Part shown: in pieces, positions 25,101-36,100 of the stretch
Layout of the letters: each line of letters begins with the position of its first letter
Position numbering within the stretch: position 1 is the first letter of the stretch
Origin: Bugula neritina
Lineage: Eukaryota > Bryozoa > Gymnolaemata > Cheilostomatida > Bugulidae
Length of the DNA stretch: 64,000 nucleotides
Reading direction: 5' to 3'
Assembly: GCA_964035545.1 (NCBI GenBank)
Contig: OZ037768.1
Span: forward strand, 12,232,741 to 12,296,740
Translations under genes and position numbers: made by a program
Notes under the pieces: model-generated
Databases searched by the model: none
What the model was told of the DNA's origin: nothing
What the model saw: only the letters and a program-made list of their open reading frames with translations

Positions 25101-28100
25101 GTTAATATACACAACATATTATGCTAGCTGATATGCTTCAAGTAGATAGATACTTACCAAATACAAGTGCAAAGGCCAATTTCTTTACTCCTAATGTATA
25201 ACGCAGATTGCTGCCCAGTAACAAGTTTAAAATTAACCCATATTTCTATCAGAATCTAAAAAGAAAAACTTTGGACTTTTAACTTGAAAAAGTCTGTCAA
25301 AATTTTGTGTAAACAGCATGTGATCCCACAACTTGTAGTCTCTGCCAGAAGAAATAAAGGCTTATTGTAAGGATGGGCAAGACTTAGCCCTAGTTGCTGA
25401 GCACAGGGTGATAGTTAGCACGTGTTCCAGTGCTGGCATGCTGTACGGACTGGGTCTCAGTACGAGACACTTCACTCACGTGTTCGTAGACGAGGTTAGT
25501 CAACTTTCAATATGGAACAGGATGTGCTGGCTGTTAATAGAGATTAGACAGTGTTGCTGCAGAAGCCAATGTGCTAGTTATATATGGTGTACTGCCCCTG
25601 TAAACTACCATCATATTTAGTATACTTTTCCCTTGGGTTCTCTGTTGAATTAAAATGAGGGTAGTCAACCTAGTAAAAATAATTTTATTGGGCGTATGCT
25701 TCAAAACTGCATATAAAACCTGTTCCTGTGGGAAGCTGTGCCAACATAGAATATGATTTAGTATGTATGACAGCATGCTGTTCTGTAATATGCATCAGTA
25801 CTAAAAACTAGTGCGGCAGCTTTGGCTTGTCTTACCAATCTAGTTGACTTGGTTCTGCCAGTTTAATTATCCTGGCATAAATTACTAACCTAGTTTTTCT
25901 TGTACAGTAATGCTATCTTTTAATTTTGATTTGGCTCTCTTACTTTAAGAGGTAAAATCACATTTCATCAGTAGCTGCACATGCCTAACATGGTAGTGTG
26001 GAATGTTAACAGGCTGGCCAGGCAAGTGAACCAGAATGTCTCATTCCAATATCTCTGGCAGCCGCCAATGCTGACGCATGCATTGTGATGGCTGGTGATC
26101 ACAAACAGCTGGGTGCTGTCGTCAAATCCCAGATCTCTCAAACCTGCGGGCTATCCACGTCTCTTCTAGAGAGAGTCATGCAGTTTCCACCCTATCAAAG
26201 AGATGAGGAACAGTTTCAGGATCACACAGGCTATGATCCTAATCTAGTATGGATATTGTAGATACTGCCTTATTTGCGTGTTTCATATTGTTTTTAAAAC
26301 ATTTGTAAACTTTGTTGAAATGGCATAATTTTACCGGTGTTTATCATCCTTTGTTCATTTTAAGACAACAAAGGCTTGTTTTGTGCTCTGTAATTTTTGT
26401 GAGCAATTACATCATGAATATATAAATTCTATTTTTGAAAAGATTGTCTTAAAAATTTGCGAAAAAATACTGTATCTGTGTGTCTATCACGTTTAAAGGT
26501 TAAACTTAGCTGCCAATTATCAATTCGAAATGCATGTTTATTACATTCACTGTATGAAGAGTATAATACAAGTGATATAATATATTATCATATAACTCTG
26601 GCAGGTCACAAAGTTAGTGCAGAACTACAGAGCACACCCCTTTATCCTGTCTCTATACTCTCAGCTATTCTATGACAACGAGTTGGTAGTGTCCGCTGGT
26701 GCTGAGGCTTTCTCCCTCCAACATTCAGATCTGCTGCTCTCTCTTAATAAACCCATTATCTTCCACGGACTTCATGTAGGTAGTAGTGGTGGTAGTAGTA
26801 ACTGTATGTAGTAATGATAGCAGTAGTAGTACTCTAGGTATCAGTGATAGTAATGGTAACTGTAGATAACTTAGAGATAGTAGTAGTAGTAACTGTAGAT
26901 AGTACTGGTAGTAATAGCACTGTAGGTAGTAGTACTCTATGTAGTTAGTACTGGTAGTAATAGCACTGTAGTTAGCAGTAACAGTAAGCAGTAGTTGTGG
27001 GTAGTACTAATAACTGTATTGTTTAAAGATCACCAAATACTATTTTTAGTGTGCTGTAGATGGTAGCTATGGTTTTACCATCTGCTATGTGTCATATATA
27101 CTGTTGCTAGCCAACATACTTCAACTGTGCTACATTTTGCTACTTTATATTTGGTATTAGTAATCATCATCAAAGCAATTTTCACACCCATGTGATTTTA
27201 TCTTCATAACAGAAAAAAATGTCAGCTTATCATCAATCAAGCTGTTGCAGTTGAATCAGTGAAGCTCTAATCTTGGAGCTACTCCCATGTTTCAAGTACA
27301 ATATTTAATCATGAGTAACACTCAGCTGCATGGTTATTTATAGAATTTGTTAGCCGTGATATTCCAGGGCAGTATTTAGATAGGATTCAATGTAGTGATA
27401 GGACATGTGTACTCCTTTATATGGTGCCAGTATCGTAGCAAAGGAAAAATCTCAACAATTTCTCTAAGAAATAACATACAGGCGTGGTTTGCATAAGCTG
27501 ATCTCTACACTACAAGGTAGCGTCTTTCATTTTTGTTATGAAAATCCTGCTATACTTCCACGCTATTTCAGGGTGAAGAGTTAAGAGAGGGAAACAACCC
27601 ATCCTGGTTTAATGCTGTAGAACTTGTACAGGTTGTCAAATACCTGCAGGCACTGCTGAAAGTTTGTCAAGCTGAGAAGATTGGAGTTATCACACCTTAC
27701 AGGAAACAGGTGCCTATGCAACAAGTTATAGCAAATTTCGCATAGTTGGATGAGAATATGAGCTGAAAGCGTAGAGATCTTGTTGTGCAGTACTACTGTA
27801 AAGGATTATCACATACATCTCACACGAGTCCTTAGTCTGGCTTTTAGAAAAATAAAACCCCTTCCATGTGGGGGGGGGTTCTCACAGGGATAGTGACTAT
27901 AAACTTGCGCTAGTGTTTTTAAAGGAGTGTTACATGTATTGTTAGAAACACATGATTTTAATATTAGGCCATTTAAATACCACATTTCTACGTGTACAGG
28001 TTGAAAAGATAAGACAACTCATGGGTAGTGTTGGAGTGGATCCAGAAGTAAAAGTTGGTTCAGTAGAAGAGTTTCAAGGACAGGAGAGACAAGTCATAAT

Positions 28101-29572
28101 AGTTTCTACGGTGTGTTAGTTAATATATTGTATAGTTTCTATGGTCTGTTAGTTAATATATTGTATAGTTACTACAGGGTGTTAGTTAATATATTGTATA
28201 GTTTCTACGGTGTGTTAGTTAATATATTGTATAGTTACTACTGTGTGTTAGTTAATATATTGTGTAGTTACTACAGGGTGTTAGTTAATATATTGTATAG
28301 TTACTACTGTGTGTTAGTTGATATATTGTATAGTTGTGCTTTTTCTACTGCTCTATTGTGTCTGCAGCGTTACCAGTTTGCTATGTTGACCTCATTAATA
28401 TATTAAATTGCAGGGTGATGGCACCATAATGAGATATAATAAATTAGTCATTACATATCCATGATATAGTTTAGCTTGCAAATGCTGGGTGTAATTGTCC
28501 ATTCGTTTCATTGTGTTTTCTGCAATAATCAAGTTCATACAAGCTTTTTGAGTTCCAACACAGGCACACAAATGTCAACTTGTCAGTATTAGACTCATTA
28601 TAAGATAAGTTTACTGTTCAATAAACTAGTATATCTACTTTTGATTCAACTACTTGTTATCTCTTGATGCATGTAAATCATGAAAGTATTTTAAGTATGT
28701 CTAGTTGTAGAGTGATAGTCTTGATGTGATGTTTTTTTAGTGTTTGTTGCACATGTGGATATTTGTAGCTGGTGATTTTGTGTTCATATTTTTATAGTAG
28801 TCTAAAAGTAAAGGTTTTAATTTAACTTACGTAATTTCTCTATAGTCAAAGCTAATTATTGTCATAAATGAATGTTGAGATATTGAAATAGTAATACAAT
28901 ACACTACTCCAGTTGTTTGAATCCCTAAATTTATACCCCTATTTAAATATCCAGCAATTTTCTTGTTATAAAATAGAGTATACACACCTTTATCTTATAA
29001 AATCTATTCTCAACTTTTAAAGGGAATGTTTCAAGCCTGCTATGTTTTCTCTAAACTATTTTTTATGTTATATTCTTGTGTTGGTGTCATACAGGTTCGG
29101 TCTAGGACTGAAGGTGTTGATGCCCTTGGCGCAAGAACTGCCCAGTCTTTAGGCTTTCTTACCAACTCTAAGAGATTTAATGTGACTGTAAGCAGAGCTC
29201 AGGCGCTGCTTATTGTTTGTGGAAATCCTCATATATTGTCACAGGTAATGCATTGCAAGGGTAGATTAATTAAAATAACATGCTTATATCCATCTCCAGT
29301 TTCTAAAATTTCAATTTTTATAATTTTGATGCCCTTTTTTGCTGAAAATTGCAAAATTGTGAAAAATTATGTACATGCTAAATTTATTTATCTACCATGG
29401 AAATCTATTTGGAGCTGTAATACACATATTTAGATAATGATGGTAAGACCATATATTCTACGATTGTTTATCTCGTTGCTAGGATACACACTGGAAGCAT
29501 CTCATAGACTACTGTGTGGAGAATAGTTGTTACATTGGAGTTCCTTACCAGCAAGATAACAGAGAGACCTAA
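10122..29572 (+). CDS. MOV10L1: MOV10L1/Armitage-like SF1 RNA helicase (5' end missing)
   Basis: Fifteen in-frame exons: 10122-10233, 10645-10743, 11867-12013, 12191-12282, 12691-12749, 16537-16713, 16941-17050, 17405-17482, 25339-25494, 26013-26246, 26605-26775, 27572-27709, 28000-28110, 29095-29244, 29483-29572; about 641 codons. Known family role: ATP-dependent 5'-3' RNA unwinding, which in MOV10L1 feeds precursors to piRNA biogenesis. Seen: an N-terminal beta-rich region ([17 protein letters not shown]), Walker A GPPGTGKT split by an intron, CTPSNSAAD, Walker [16 protein letters not shown] split between E and [44 protein letters not shown] and [12 protein letters not shown]. The [14 protein letters not shown] wording and PSWFNAVE favour MOV10L1 over MOV10. 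The visible part is roughly the C-terminal half of the family length. Confidence 0.9.
14757..14804 (+). promoter_or_regulatory. CCAAT/TATA promoter of nested intronless gene
   Basis: An inverted CCAAT box (ATTGG, 14757-14761) is followed by TATAAATA at 14797-14804. The ATG of the nested gene lies 97 bases after the TATA box, leaving a leader of about 70 bases. The clear core promoter inside a helicase intron argues that the nested gene is transcribed on its own. Confidence 0.65.
14901..15338 (+). CDS. Small four-transmembrane protein, nested intronless gene
   Basis: A single 145-codon exon inside the intron between helicase exons 12691-12749 and 16537-16713, same strand. Four hydrophobic segments are plain: about residues 4-24, 46-70, 76-99 (with an alanine run) and 116-140. 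A short loop with cysteines (YECRNICLY) lies between the third and fourth. The N-terminus [16 protein letters not shown] serves as the first membrane segment. The layout resembles small tetraspan families such as MS4A/TMEM-type proteins, but no family signature was recognised. It is neither a classical tetraspanin (no CCG motif in a large loop) nor a claudin (no GLW motif). It has its own TATA promoter and a poly(A) signal at 15691. The absence of introns beside intron-rich neighbours suggests retrocopy origin or an ancestrally single-exon gene. Confidence 0.8.
   Translation: MGKLLLVIGICQIAVGVVVVGLVGKSYYDTTQAFGSSKIEQINAFGPVLIGLLVVMNGVFGVFTVCCSSNKKIDVIYLMGAAVAAAAAAAMVWIYALRVYECRNICLYNQKTQDIHATLLAFSLGCCAMSVFGMIASSLAICRKL
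15691..15696 (+). terminator. Poly(A) signal of nested four-TM gene
   Basis: AATAAA lies 353 bases after the stop codon; TTTATT follows directly, so the site is palindromic-like. Confidence 0.5.
18111..18192. repeat. 20-bp tandem repeat, four copies
   Basis: Units of the type ACATAGTAATATTATATAAT repeat about four times in the helicase intron, followed by TGTGTAACACAG, which resembles part of the 24-bp satellite 4.4 kb downstream. Confidence 0.65.
18566..18756. repeat. 30-bp minisatellite, six to seven copies
   Basis: The unit contains ATATTAGTAATATGTATATT followed by GGTAATTCAT and repeats at exact 30-bp spacing. Because 30 is a multiple of three, both strands carry spurious open frames. 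One further unit in matching phase stands at 21909-21933, on the far side of the inverted-repeat element. Confidence 0.9.
18757..21908. mobile_element. ~3.15-kb DNA transposon with ~220-bp terminal inverted repeats
   Basis: The left end TATATGTGACC...ACAAAACCGGGGATG matches the inverse of the right end (CATCCCTTGTTTTGTGGTGCCAGGTCACATATA). A second match, AAATTGCATTTAAAGTTGG at 18952, recurs inverted at 21691-21718. It lies about 195 and 190 bp from the two ends, so the repeats are collinear and at least 200 bp long. The interior is AT-rich with no intact transposase. A stretch near 20770-20900 could be a broken coding exon, but it was not assigned. Confidence 0.7.
22553..23810. repeat. 24-bp satellite, about 52 units
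   Basis: The unit reads TATGTAACACAGTGTATAG plus TATAG and repeats almost perfectly for 1.25 kb in the 7.9-kb helicase intron. A few units carry an extra TATAG (29 bp) or an extra AC (26 bp), and single-base variants cluster (ACGGTG, TAGCAC, ACTGAG). The unit has no stop in several frames, so long open frames appear on both strands. They are repeat artefacts. Confidence 0.97.
26776..27015. repeat. Degenerate GTA-rich array starting at a helicase splice donor
   Basis: From the donor CAT|GTAGGTAGTAGTGG onward about 240 bp consist of GTA/GTAGTA units and a longer duplicated block (TAGTACTGGTAGTAATAGCA at about 26901 and 26947). It lies wholly in the intron. Confidence 0.75.
28099..28340. repeat. 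33-bp minisatellite built from an exon/intron junction
   Basis: The last 12 bases of helicase exon 28000-28110 plus the first 21 intron bases (ATAGTTTCTACG|GTGTGTTAG...) form the first unit. Copies follow at 28132, 28165, 28198, 28231, 28264 and 28297, with a decayed tail. The copy at 28198 reproduces the donor region exactly. Confidence 0.9.
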
Positions 29573-29622
29573 TGGCAACTCATTGATTCATCCTAGCAAA
29601 ATTCTGTTTTATGTTGTATAAA

Positions 29623-29628
29623 AATAAA
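29623..29628 (+). terminator. Poly(A) signal of the helicase gene
   Basis: AATAAA lies 51 bases after the helicase stop codon. Confidence 0.7.
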
Positions 29629-29660
29629 AATTACCTTTCTTATTGTATCACAAGTATTAT

Positions 29661-29666
29661 TTTATT
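29661..29666 (-). terminator. Candidate poly(A) signal of the CH-ankyrin gene
   Basis: TTTATT on the + strand is AATAAA on the - strand. It is the first clear hexamer downstream of the minus-strand stop at 30122 and implies a 3' UTR of about 460 bases that meets the helicase 3' end. Confidence 0.5.
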
Positions 29667-30121
29667 GAAAGATTATGCATCTAAAGATAGTGTCTTCATA
29701 GTCTTGTAAAATGCCAACACACAATACAGGGGTATAAATGTGTGATGGTGGAAACTCCATCTTATTTAAAACAAGCAAATTCTGGAAAGTAAAGTCCTAG
29801 GTGCTAAGATTAGGCATTGAGCAAAGTTGTAATTTTTCAGCTTCTACTATAAGCATATGAAACAGTTATTGTATTAACATGATGTCACATGACCACCAAC
29901 AAACTCACCTAAAGGTGTGATGCTTTAGTATATTTTTGTTGTATTTCATAGAAAACTATAAATGTGATTGTATATAAGTATACAAAAATAGAATATAAAA
30001 TATTTTTAAATATCACAGTTCAAAGTACAAAAATCACAGAGACAAACATACAGCAACTCGAAATTCATTTTAATAATATAAAAGTAACACAAACTTTGTA
30101 TACAATAAAACCTGGACGCCA

Positions 30122-33100
30122 TCAAAACATCAAGTAACCGCCATTAGGAAGAACTTCTGGGTACTTCTTTGCTGGAAGAGGAGGTAAAGGAAGGAGAGCG
30201 GGAAGAGACTTGGTGATATAGACCGGTCGACCAGCCTTTGGGGGCAGAGGGTGAGGGCTTATCGGTCTCAGCAGAGATTTGCTGACATTGAGTGTCCTGG
30301 TCATACCTTTAGAATTTGCTGTGTGTCCAGAAAACACCTTATGACCAATAGCTCTCACCAAATCACGAGAATGTTTCAAACTGTAGGCTGCAATATAAAT
30401 ATGTGTGTACACAACATCGGTACTAACTGGTAGAGCAGGAAATCCATATAAGGGTTAATCATATGCATGTGTTTTACCCATAAATATGAAAAATAAATGT
30501 TTGAATGTATTTTTATACAATAAATGAGCACGTTATTCAAGTAGGAAAGCTTGAACGCACCAGATTTTGCATAAATTCACCGATACGTGGCAATCACTAT
30601 ACAATATTTGCTAACTGAGAAAAGTACCTTTGAGTCTTGTCACAATTTCATCTGTGAAGAATCCACTTTCGATCCATTCATCAAAATCATTGATGTAGTC
30701 TAGGGCGGTCAATCCTAAGTTCAAACAGATAGATATTATTGAATAAGTATAGCAAAAGGTTACAATAGTATCAGTATGACAACTCCTAAATCCTTATTTA
30801 TCTCCGCTTTGTTTGGTCCGGGTAGTGGACAACTCTTAAATATTTGCATAAATACTAAAATATTGAGTGCTTTTACTAGTTACAATTTAGCTACCTAACA
30901 ATGTGAACAAATCATTATATAACTAGAAAATTACAACCAAGTTATCTCAAATGGTCATAGTGATTATCGGGTGGAACGGGCAACACAATGAGTACTTTGA
31001 TAAACATTTTTATAGGGCATAAAAGTTTATAGTAGTTTATAGACTATAATTGTACTACACACAGTATTTTCGATCACAGCATAAAACACAATTATTTTAG
31101 TTGCTTGTTTTATTGGAATAAAATATTGCCCAGACAGACTTTCTTTAAATATTGTGCAAAAGCTTAGTTCACATATCTAATGAAAAGCAACTTATCAATA
31201 ACAAAATCGTACTACTTTACTTAATATTTCAACAATATATTATATTTCATATATCCCAGTACTTTCTTTGTTTTGGTAAGACTGTAGATATTTGCAATAA
31301 GCTGAAATTATGCAAATATAGCAAATTTAAAACTAATGCTTTCAAGAAATAAAAAAATGTCAACGTCAACTTGAAAAGCTATACTACAAAATGAAGTTAA
31401 TTTTTCTTGCTAAAACATGTGATGTGTCGCCTTACCTTTATTATTTTTCATCCTGTAATCAGCACCTCTTGCAAGTAAAATACTAGCTGAGAACATGTTG
31501 TTAGCTTGGCAGCCGAAGAACAAAGGTGTACTATATTCAGAGTTGGGGGCGTTTATGTCGGCCCCGTGACTGAGCAATAGTTCCAGCACGTCTGTAGTCC
31601 CAGGCATCATTGCAGCAAAATGTAAAGCTCTAAAAAGGTAAACTTTCAAAATCAATCACGATCAACTACAACACGTAGAGTTCCTTCACATAACAAAATA
31701 ACATTTTAGAGTTAGTTTTTTTTTAAATATCGTGAGACAATTTTTGGATAACCAATGTGATGTGCTAGAGTTAGTACAAACTTTGCTCAGTAACAATTAC
31801 TATGTTATTCCAGCTGCAATATTTAGTTGCAAGAACATATTTAATTATAACTATGAATGAATATTACATATACAATATTACATATACAATATTACATATA
31901 CAATATTACATATACAATATTACATGTACAATATTACATATGCAATATTACATGTACAGAGGGGAATTTGTAAAAGAAAGAAAAATTGAGAACACTGAAA
32001 AAAAACAAGGTTGAGGAAGATAGGCATAGTCAACATGTTGAAGTTATGAGGGGGGAGAGGAGGAGAAGGGTGGCGCCTTACAGTATATGTATTATTAAAT
32101 GTATCTAATTTTAATCATATTTACTTGAGGAAAAAAACTTAACACACAAAAATGACATATAAATATATTCTAAACCTAGCAAGACCAAATTTGCAACCAA
32201 AGATGCAAGCTAAAATGACAAATCGTGTAAGATTTGTCTAAAAATCCTACGAAATATCTTAAAGTAAATGATATCCATCAACTGCTTTTTTCTGTTGATA
32301 ACGTAGCACTGCTCAACATCATACTGTGATCATGGCCAACTACAGATTCCATACATACAGCTGTTTAAACAGATGTACTGCCTCTAAGCTAACTTCTATT
32401 ACCAGATTCAAAACTGCTGATACAGAATCGAAAAACAATATAACATCGGTTCTTCATAATACAGTGAGTGAACAAAAAGGGAAAGGATATTCACACCGGC
32501 ACTTTGACTACATAATCTACTATATATATGTACTACTCACATTGGATATATAAACTGGTGTCATCACAAACTGTAGTTTTATTAATTTTCAAAATATCAC
32601 TAAACAATGAAAATAAAGCTGTAAGTCTGCGGTTTTGAAAAAAAAAGGTTTATTGCTTACGTGTTTCCGCCTGGAAAAGTTGGATTCACTGTGGCTCCAC
32701 ATTCAAAGAGAAATGCTAAGACCGCAGCTTGCTCATTACTGAAACCATAGACATACTCATTAGAAGCATCTTGTCACAGTGAGTGGGGAAATGTGATATA
32801 AAATGAAGCTGACTAGTGTACTTATAGTATCACAGAAACTGCACTACCCACTCCAACACTTGGTTCAATACCTTTTAATAGTTTCTGTAAGAACTTTCTC
32901 CACTAAGAAATCAGCTTCAGTGTCTTTGAGTAAAAAATTTCTTTCAGCCAACCTATAAAATACAGCATAAACTATGCAGCTGACCTATACTTGGTGACAC
33001 AGTAACAATGAAAAACACTAGAGAAACTAGTTTAATACATGCTTTAGGTTAATGGTTTGCTACGGGATGAGTGAAGAGATCTAGACTAACCACTTAGCAC

Positions 33101-36100
33101 AGGCCAGGTGGTCATTAGCTATAGCGAGGTGAATCAGACTGGGGGGTGTAGATTCCTCCTCTTTCTCTAAAGCTTCACGGATTTCCTTATCTCCGTGTTT
33201 CAGCAACAGCTCCAGAGCATCTATTCTACCTTGCATGGCGCAACAGTGAGCTGGCATTAATTTCTACAACACAAAAATAATACAAGATTAAAAAATGAAA
33301 ATTTGCAAAATGAAAACCCTACATACTCTAAATACACAAGTGAAGTCTAGAAAATCATGAGTTGTTATAACAGCTGATGAAGTGCTGACAGATCTAGTCA
33401 ATAAAACCAGGTTTAGTGTCAAAAACAATTAATGATGGTGAAATTGATTTGAACAAAATATTTTTATATTTCATGTTTTTATCATTTGGATCACAGTTTA
33501 GAGACGCAACAGTTTCAAACTTAATATGTGTAAGTATGTCAATTCCCTCTTGTAAAGTTATAGTGGCATGCATGTCTCATCTGATAAACAAAGGATATTA
33601 CTAAACTGCAGCCAACATTTAAATACTCGTAAATAAATAAATCTAACTGCAGGCATACCCGATGATTTCGTGCCACAAGCCTTGCTCGGTCTTTGATCAA
33701 CATTTCGATACAGTCAATTTCCGAGGGTTTGTTTGTTTCACCAAAGCATTTAACATGAAGAGGAGAATTTCCTTCATCGTCAGAGATATTTACCAGAGCT
33801 CCAGTATCAATCAAAGCCTGTAAGAAATGCATTCGCTGAGTTTACAAAAACAGCTTGTGAATGCAGCACATTACATGAGCATATAATTGAAAATTATTTA
33901 AATTTTAACAGCATGCATGATTCAAAGAGCTGTTAAAGTTTAAGCAAAAGCCTAAAAAATCAGATTACCAAGTAATAATAATTAGTAGCATTATTATATT
34001 CACTATCATAGTTTTTATAATAATAATGGATCCAGAAGCTAAAGAAACAGAAAACAACTAATATAGCACTGGAAATCATGCATAGTTTGCTCAAAATCTC
34101 TAGTCATTCTAATAAATACATTATTTTCACCATAACCCATAGCATTTTATTTTAGAAAATATTGATCTACATATTAATTACTGAATCATCTAATGCTATT
34201 GGCTCTACATACAGTGCTTGCCTTTGCTAATATAAAGAGATAATATTCTTATCACAGCTTTATCAGATGTCATAAGCTGATCAAGGACAATGCATACCTT
34301 CATACACTCGGAGTTGCGAACTCGGTGAAGGGCTGTAGCTCCTTTATAGTCTGTCAAGTTAACATCAACTTTATGGCTGAGGAGGGATTTCACCAGAGGT
34401 ACAGAACCAAAATAGGCAGCGGTGTGAAGAAGAGTGCTGCCATTAATACATCTAAAATAAAATATAACACAAACAATGAACTACCAAATAATTGGTGCCA
34501 TGACTCATAACCCGAATCACTCTCATTTTAGAACTACAGCTCTGAAGTCGTGACCAGCTTCAATAAAAGAACGACGAAAAACTCTGATGAGTAAATAAAT
34601 ATGAGAGAAAATTAAAAATAAATATATTGAACACAACAGGAACTATAACCACAACCATAATGAACCAAACTTTAATATTTACTATATTCACTATATGTTA
34701 TAGCTTACAGTTGAGTCATAATCAACACAAAATCATCAAAAATAATATTGAGAATGAATTTACCTGCTTCTAAGAGTGCAAAGAGGTTGCAGGCCACTAA
34801 CATGCTCTTTAATCATCAGCTTCAAGGTCTCTGAATCTCCATCAGTAATCTTGGGCACCAGAGATGCAAATCTCTCATACTTATTAGTCAAATGATCACG
34901 GAAATCGTCATTCTTTATGGATTCAAAGGCTGTCGTACCTCGTACACTCCTTATGTTTACATCACAACCCCACTCTATCAGCAACTAGAAAAAAACATTA
35001 TACAGAATATTTGTTGTATAAATGATATACAGAACACATATGATAAAAGCAACATGCCTTTAGCAGAAGGGGGGAAGGGGGTTGAAACTTTACAGTATTT
35101 ATAAGATTATCAGTGCGCAGTGAGCCCTTATCCACTGTACTACCAGAGTTCACAGAAGGCATGTCATTTCTTATATCGCACTAACAGGTAGCCTAAACTA
35201 TGTACATGCATGTGATATACGCTACTTCAAATAATAATACAAGTCACCATCATGATGGTCAGCAATCCATTAATATGTGCCAAGAAAAATGTGAGGAAAA
35301 AATGTAACTATTTATGTAGAATCACTGCCAGCGTATCATAGTTAAGCTCAATATATTTGACAAATGTTCAACTCTATCTACAGAAAAGCTGGTGGAGCAC
35401 AACTGTTCTAAAATACAATATCAATTATGATACTCCATCCTCAAATTTCTTTTCTAGAAAGATCTAACAAGCAGGACTTACATTACATATCTTCCTTTGC
35501 ATGCCTTCAACTGCTGAGAAGAGTGGTGTTTGGCGATAGTTGTTTCGAGCATTGATATTGGCGCCGTGTTCAAGCAGAAAGAGAGCAATACTCTGTTAAG
35601 AAAAACCTCCATAGGTTACACAATACATTTGAGCAACAAGGCAGCAAGGTGACCACATTACTTTACAACTACATGATAATATCTGATGACTTTGCCTGCA
35701 ATCATCAGCAATGCATAAATAGAATTTGAGGTATTACTATATTACTGAAAAAACTGTAAATATTTTATCACCATTTCAATTAAAGACCAGTTTTGTAAAA
35801 TATAATTTCAAAATATTAAGCAATTATTCTATTTCATAGTGGCTTTAAATTAATTCCTAGAAATTTTATATGAAAATTTGCTAAGGTGTCATAAAGACAT
35901 CAAAATATTATTTTTGTGATCAAATATAGAACAATAGTTTTATATTTTATTAAAAGAAACATAATAGCAGTCAAGAATAAACAAGGCTTACTTTACTCCA
36001 TACCTTGAAATACATGTTTTAACAATCACAATGTCATAATATGTCGACTTACGTAGCAGCCAAGTTTACAAGCGCAGTGCAGAGCCGTATTTCCTGTACT

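Noticed and set aside
28113-28406. 97-codon frame with repeating LVNILYSYY
   Set aside because: Out-of-frame reading of the 33-bp array in a helicase intron.
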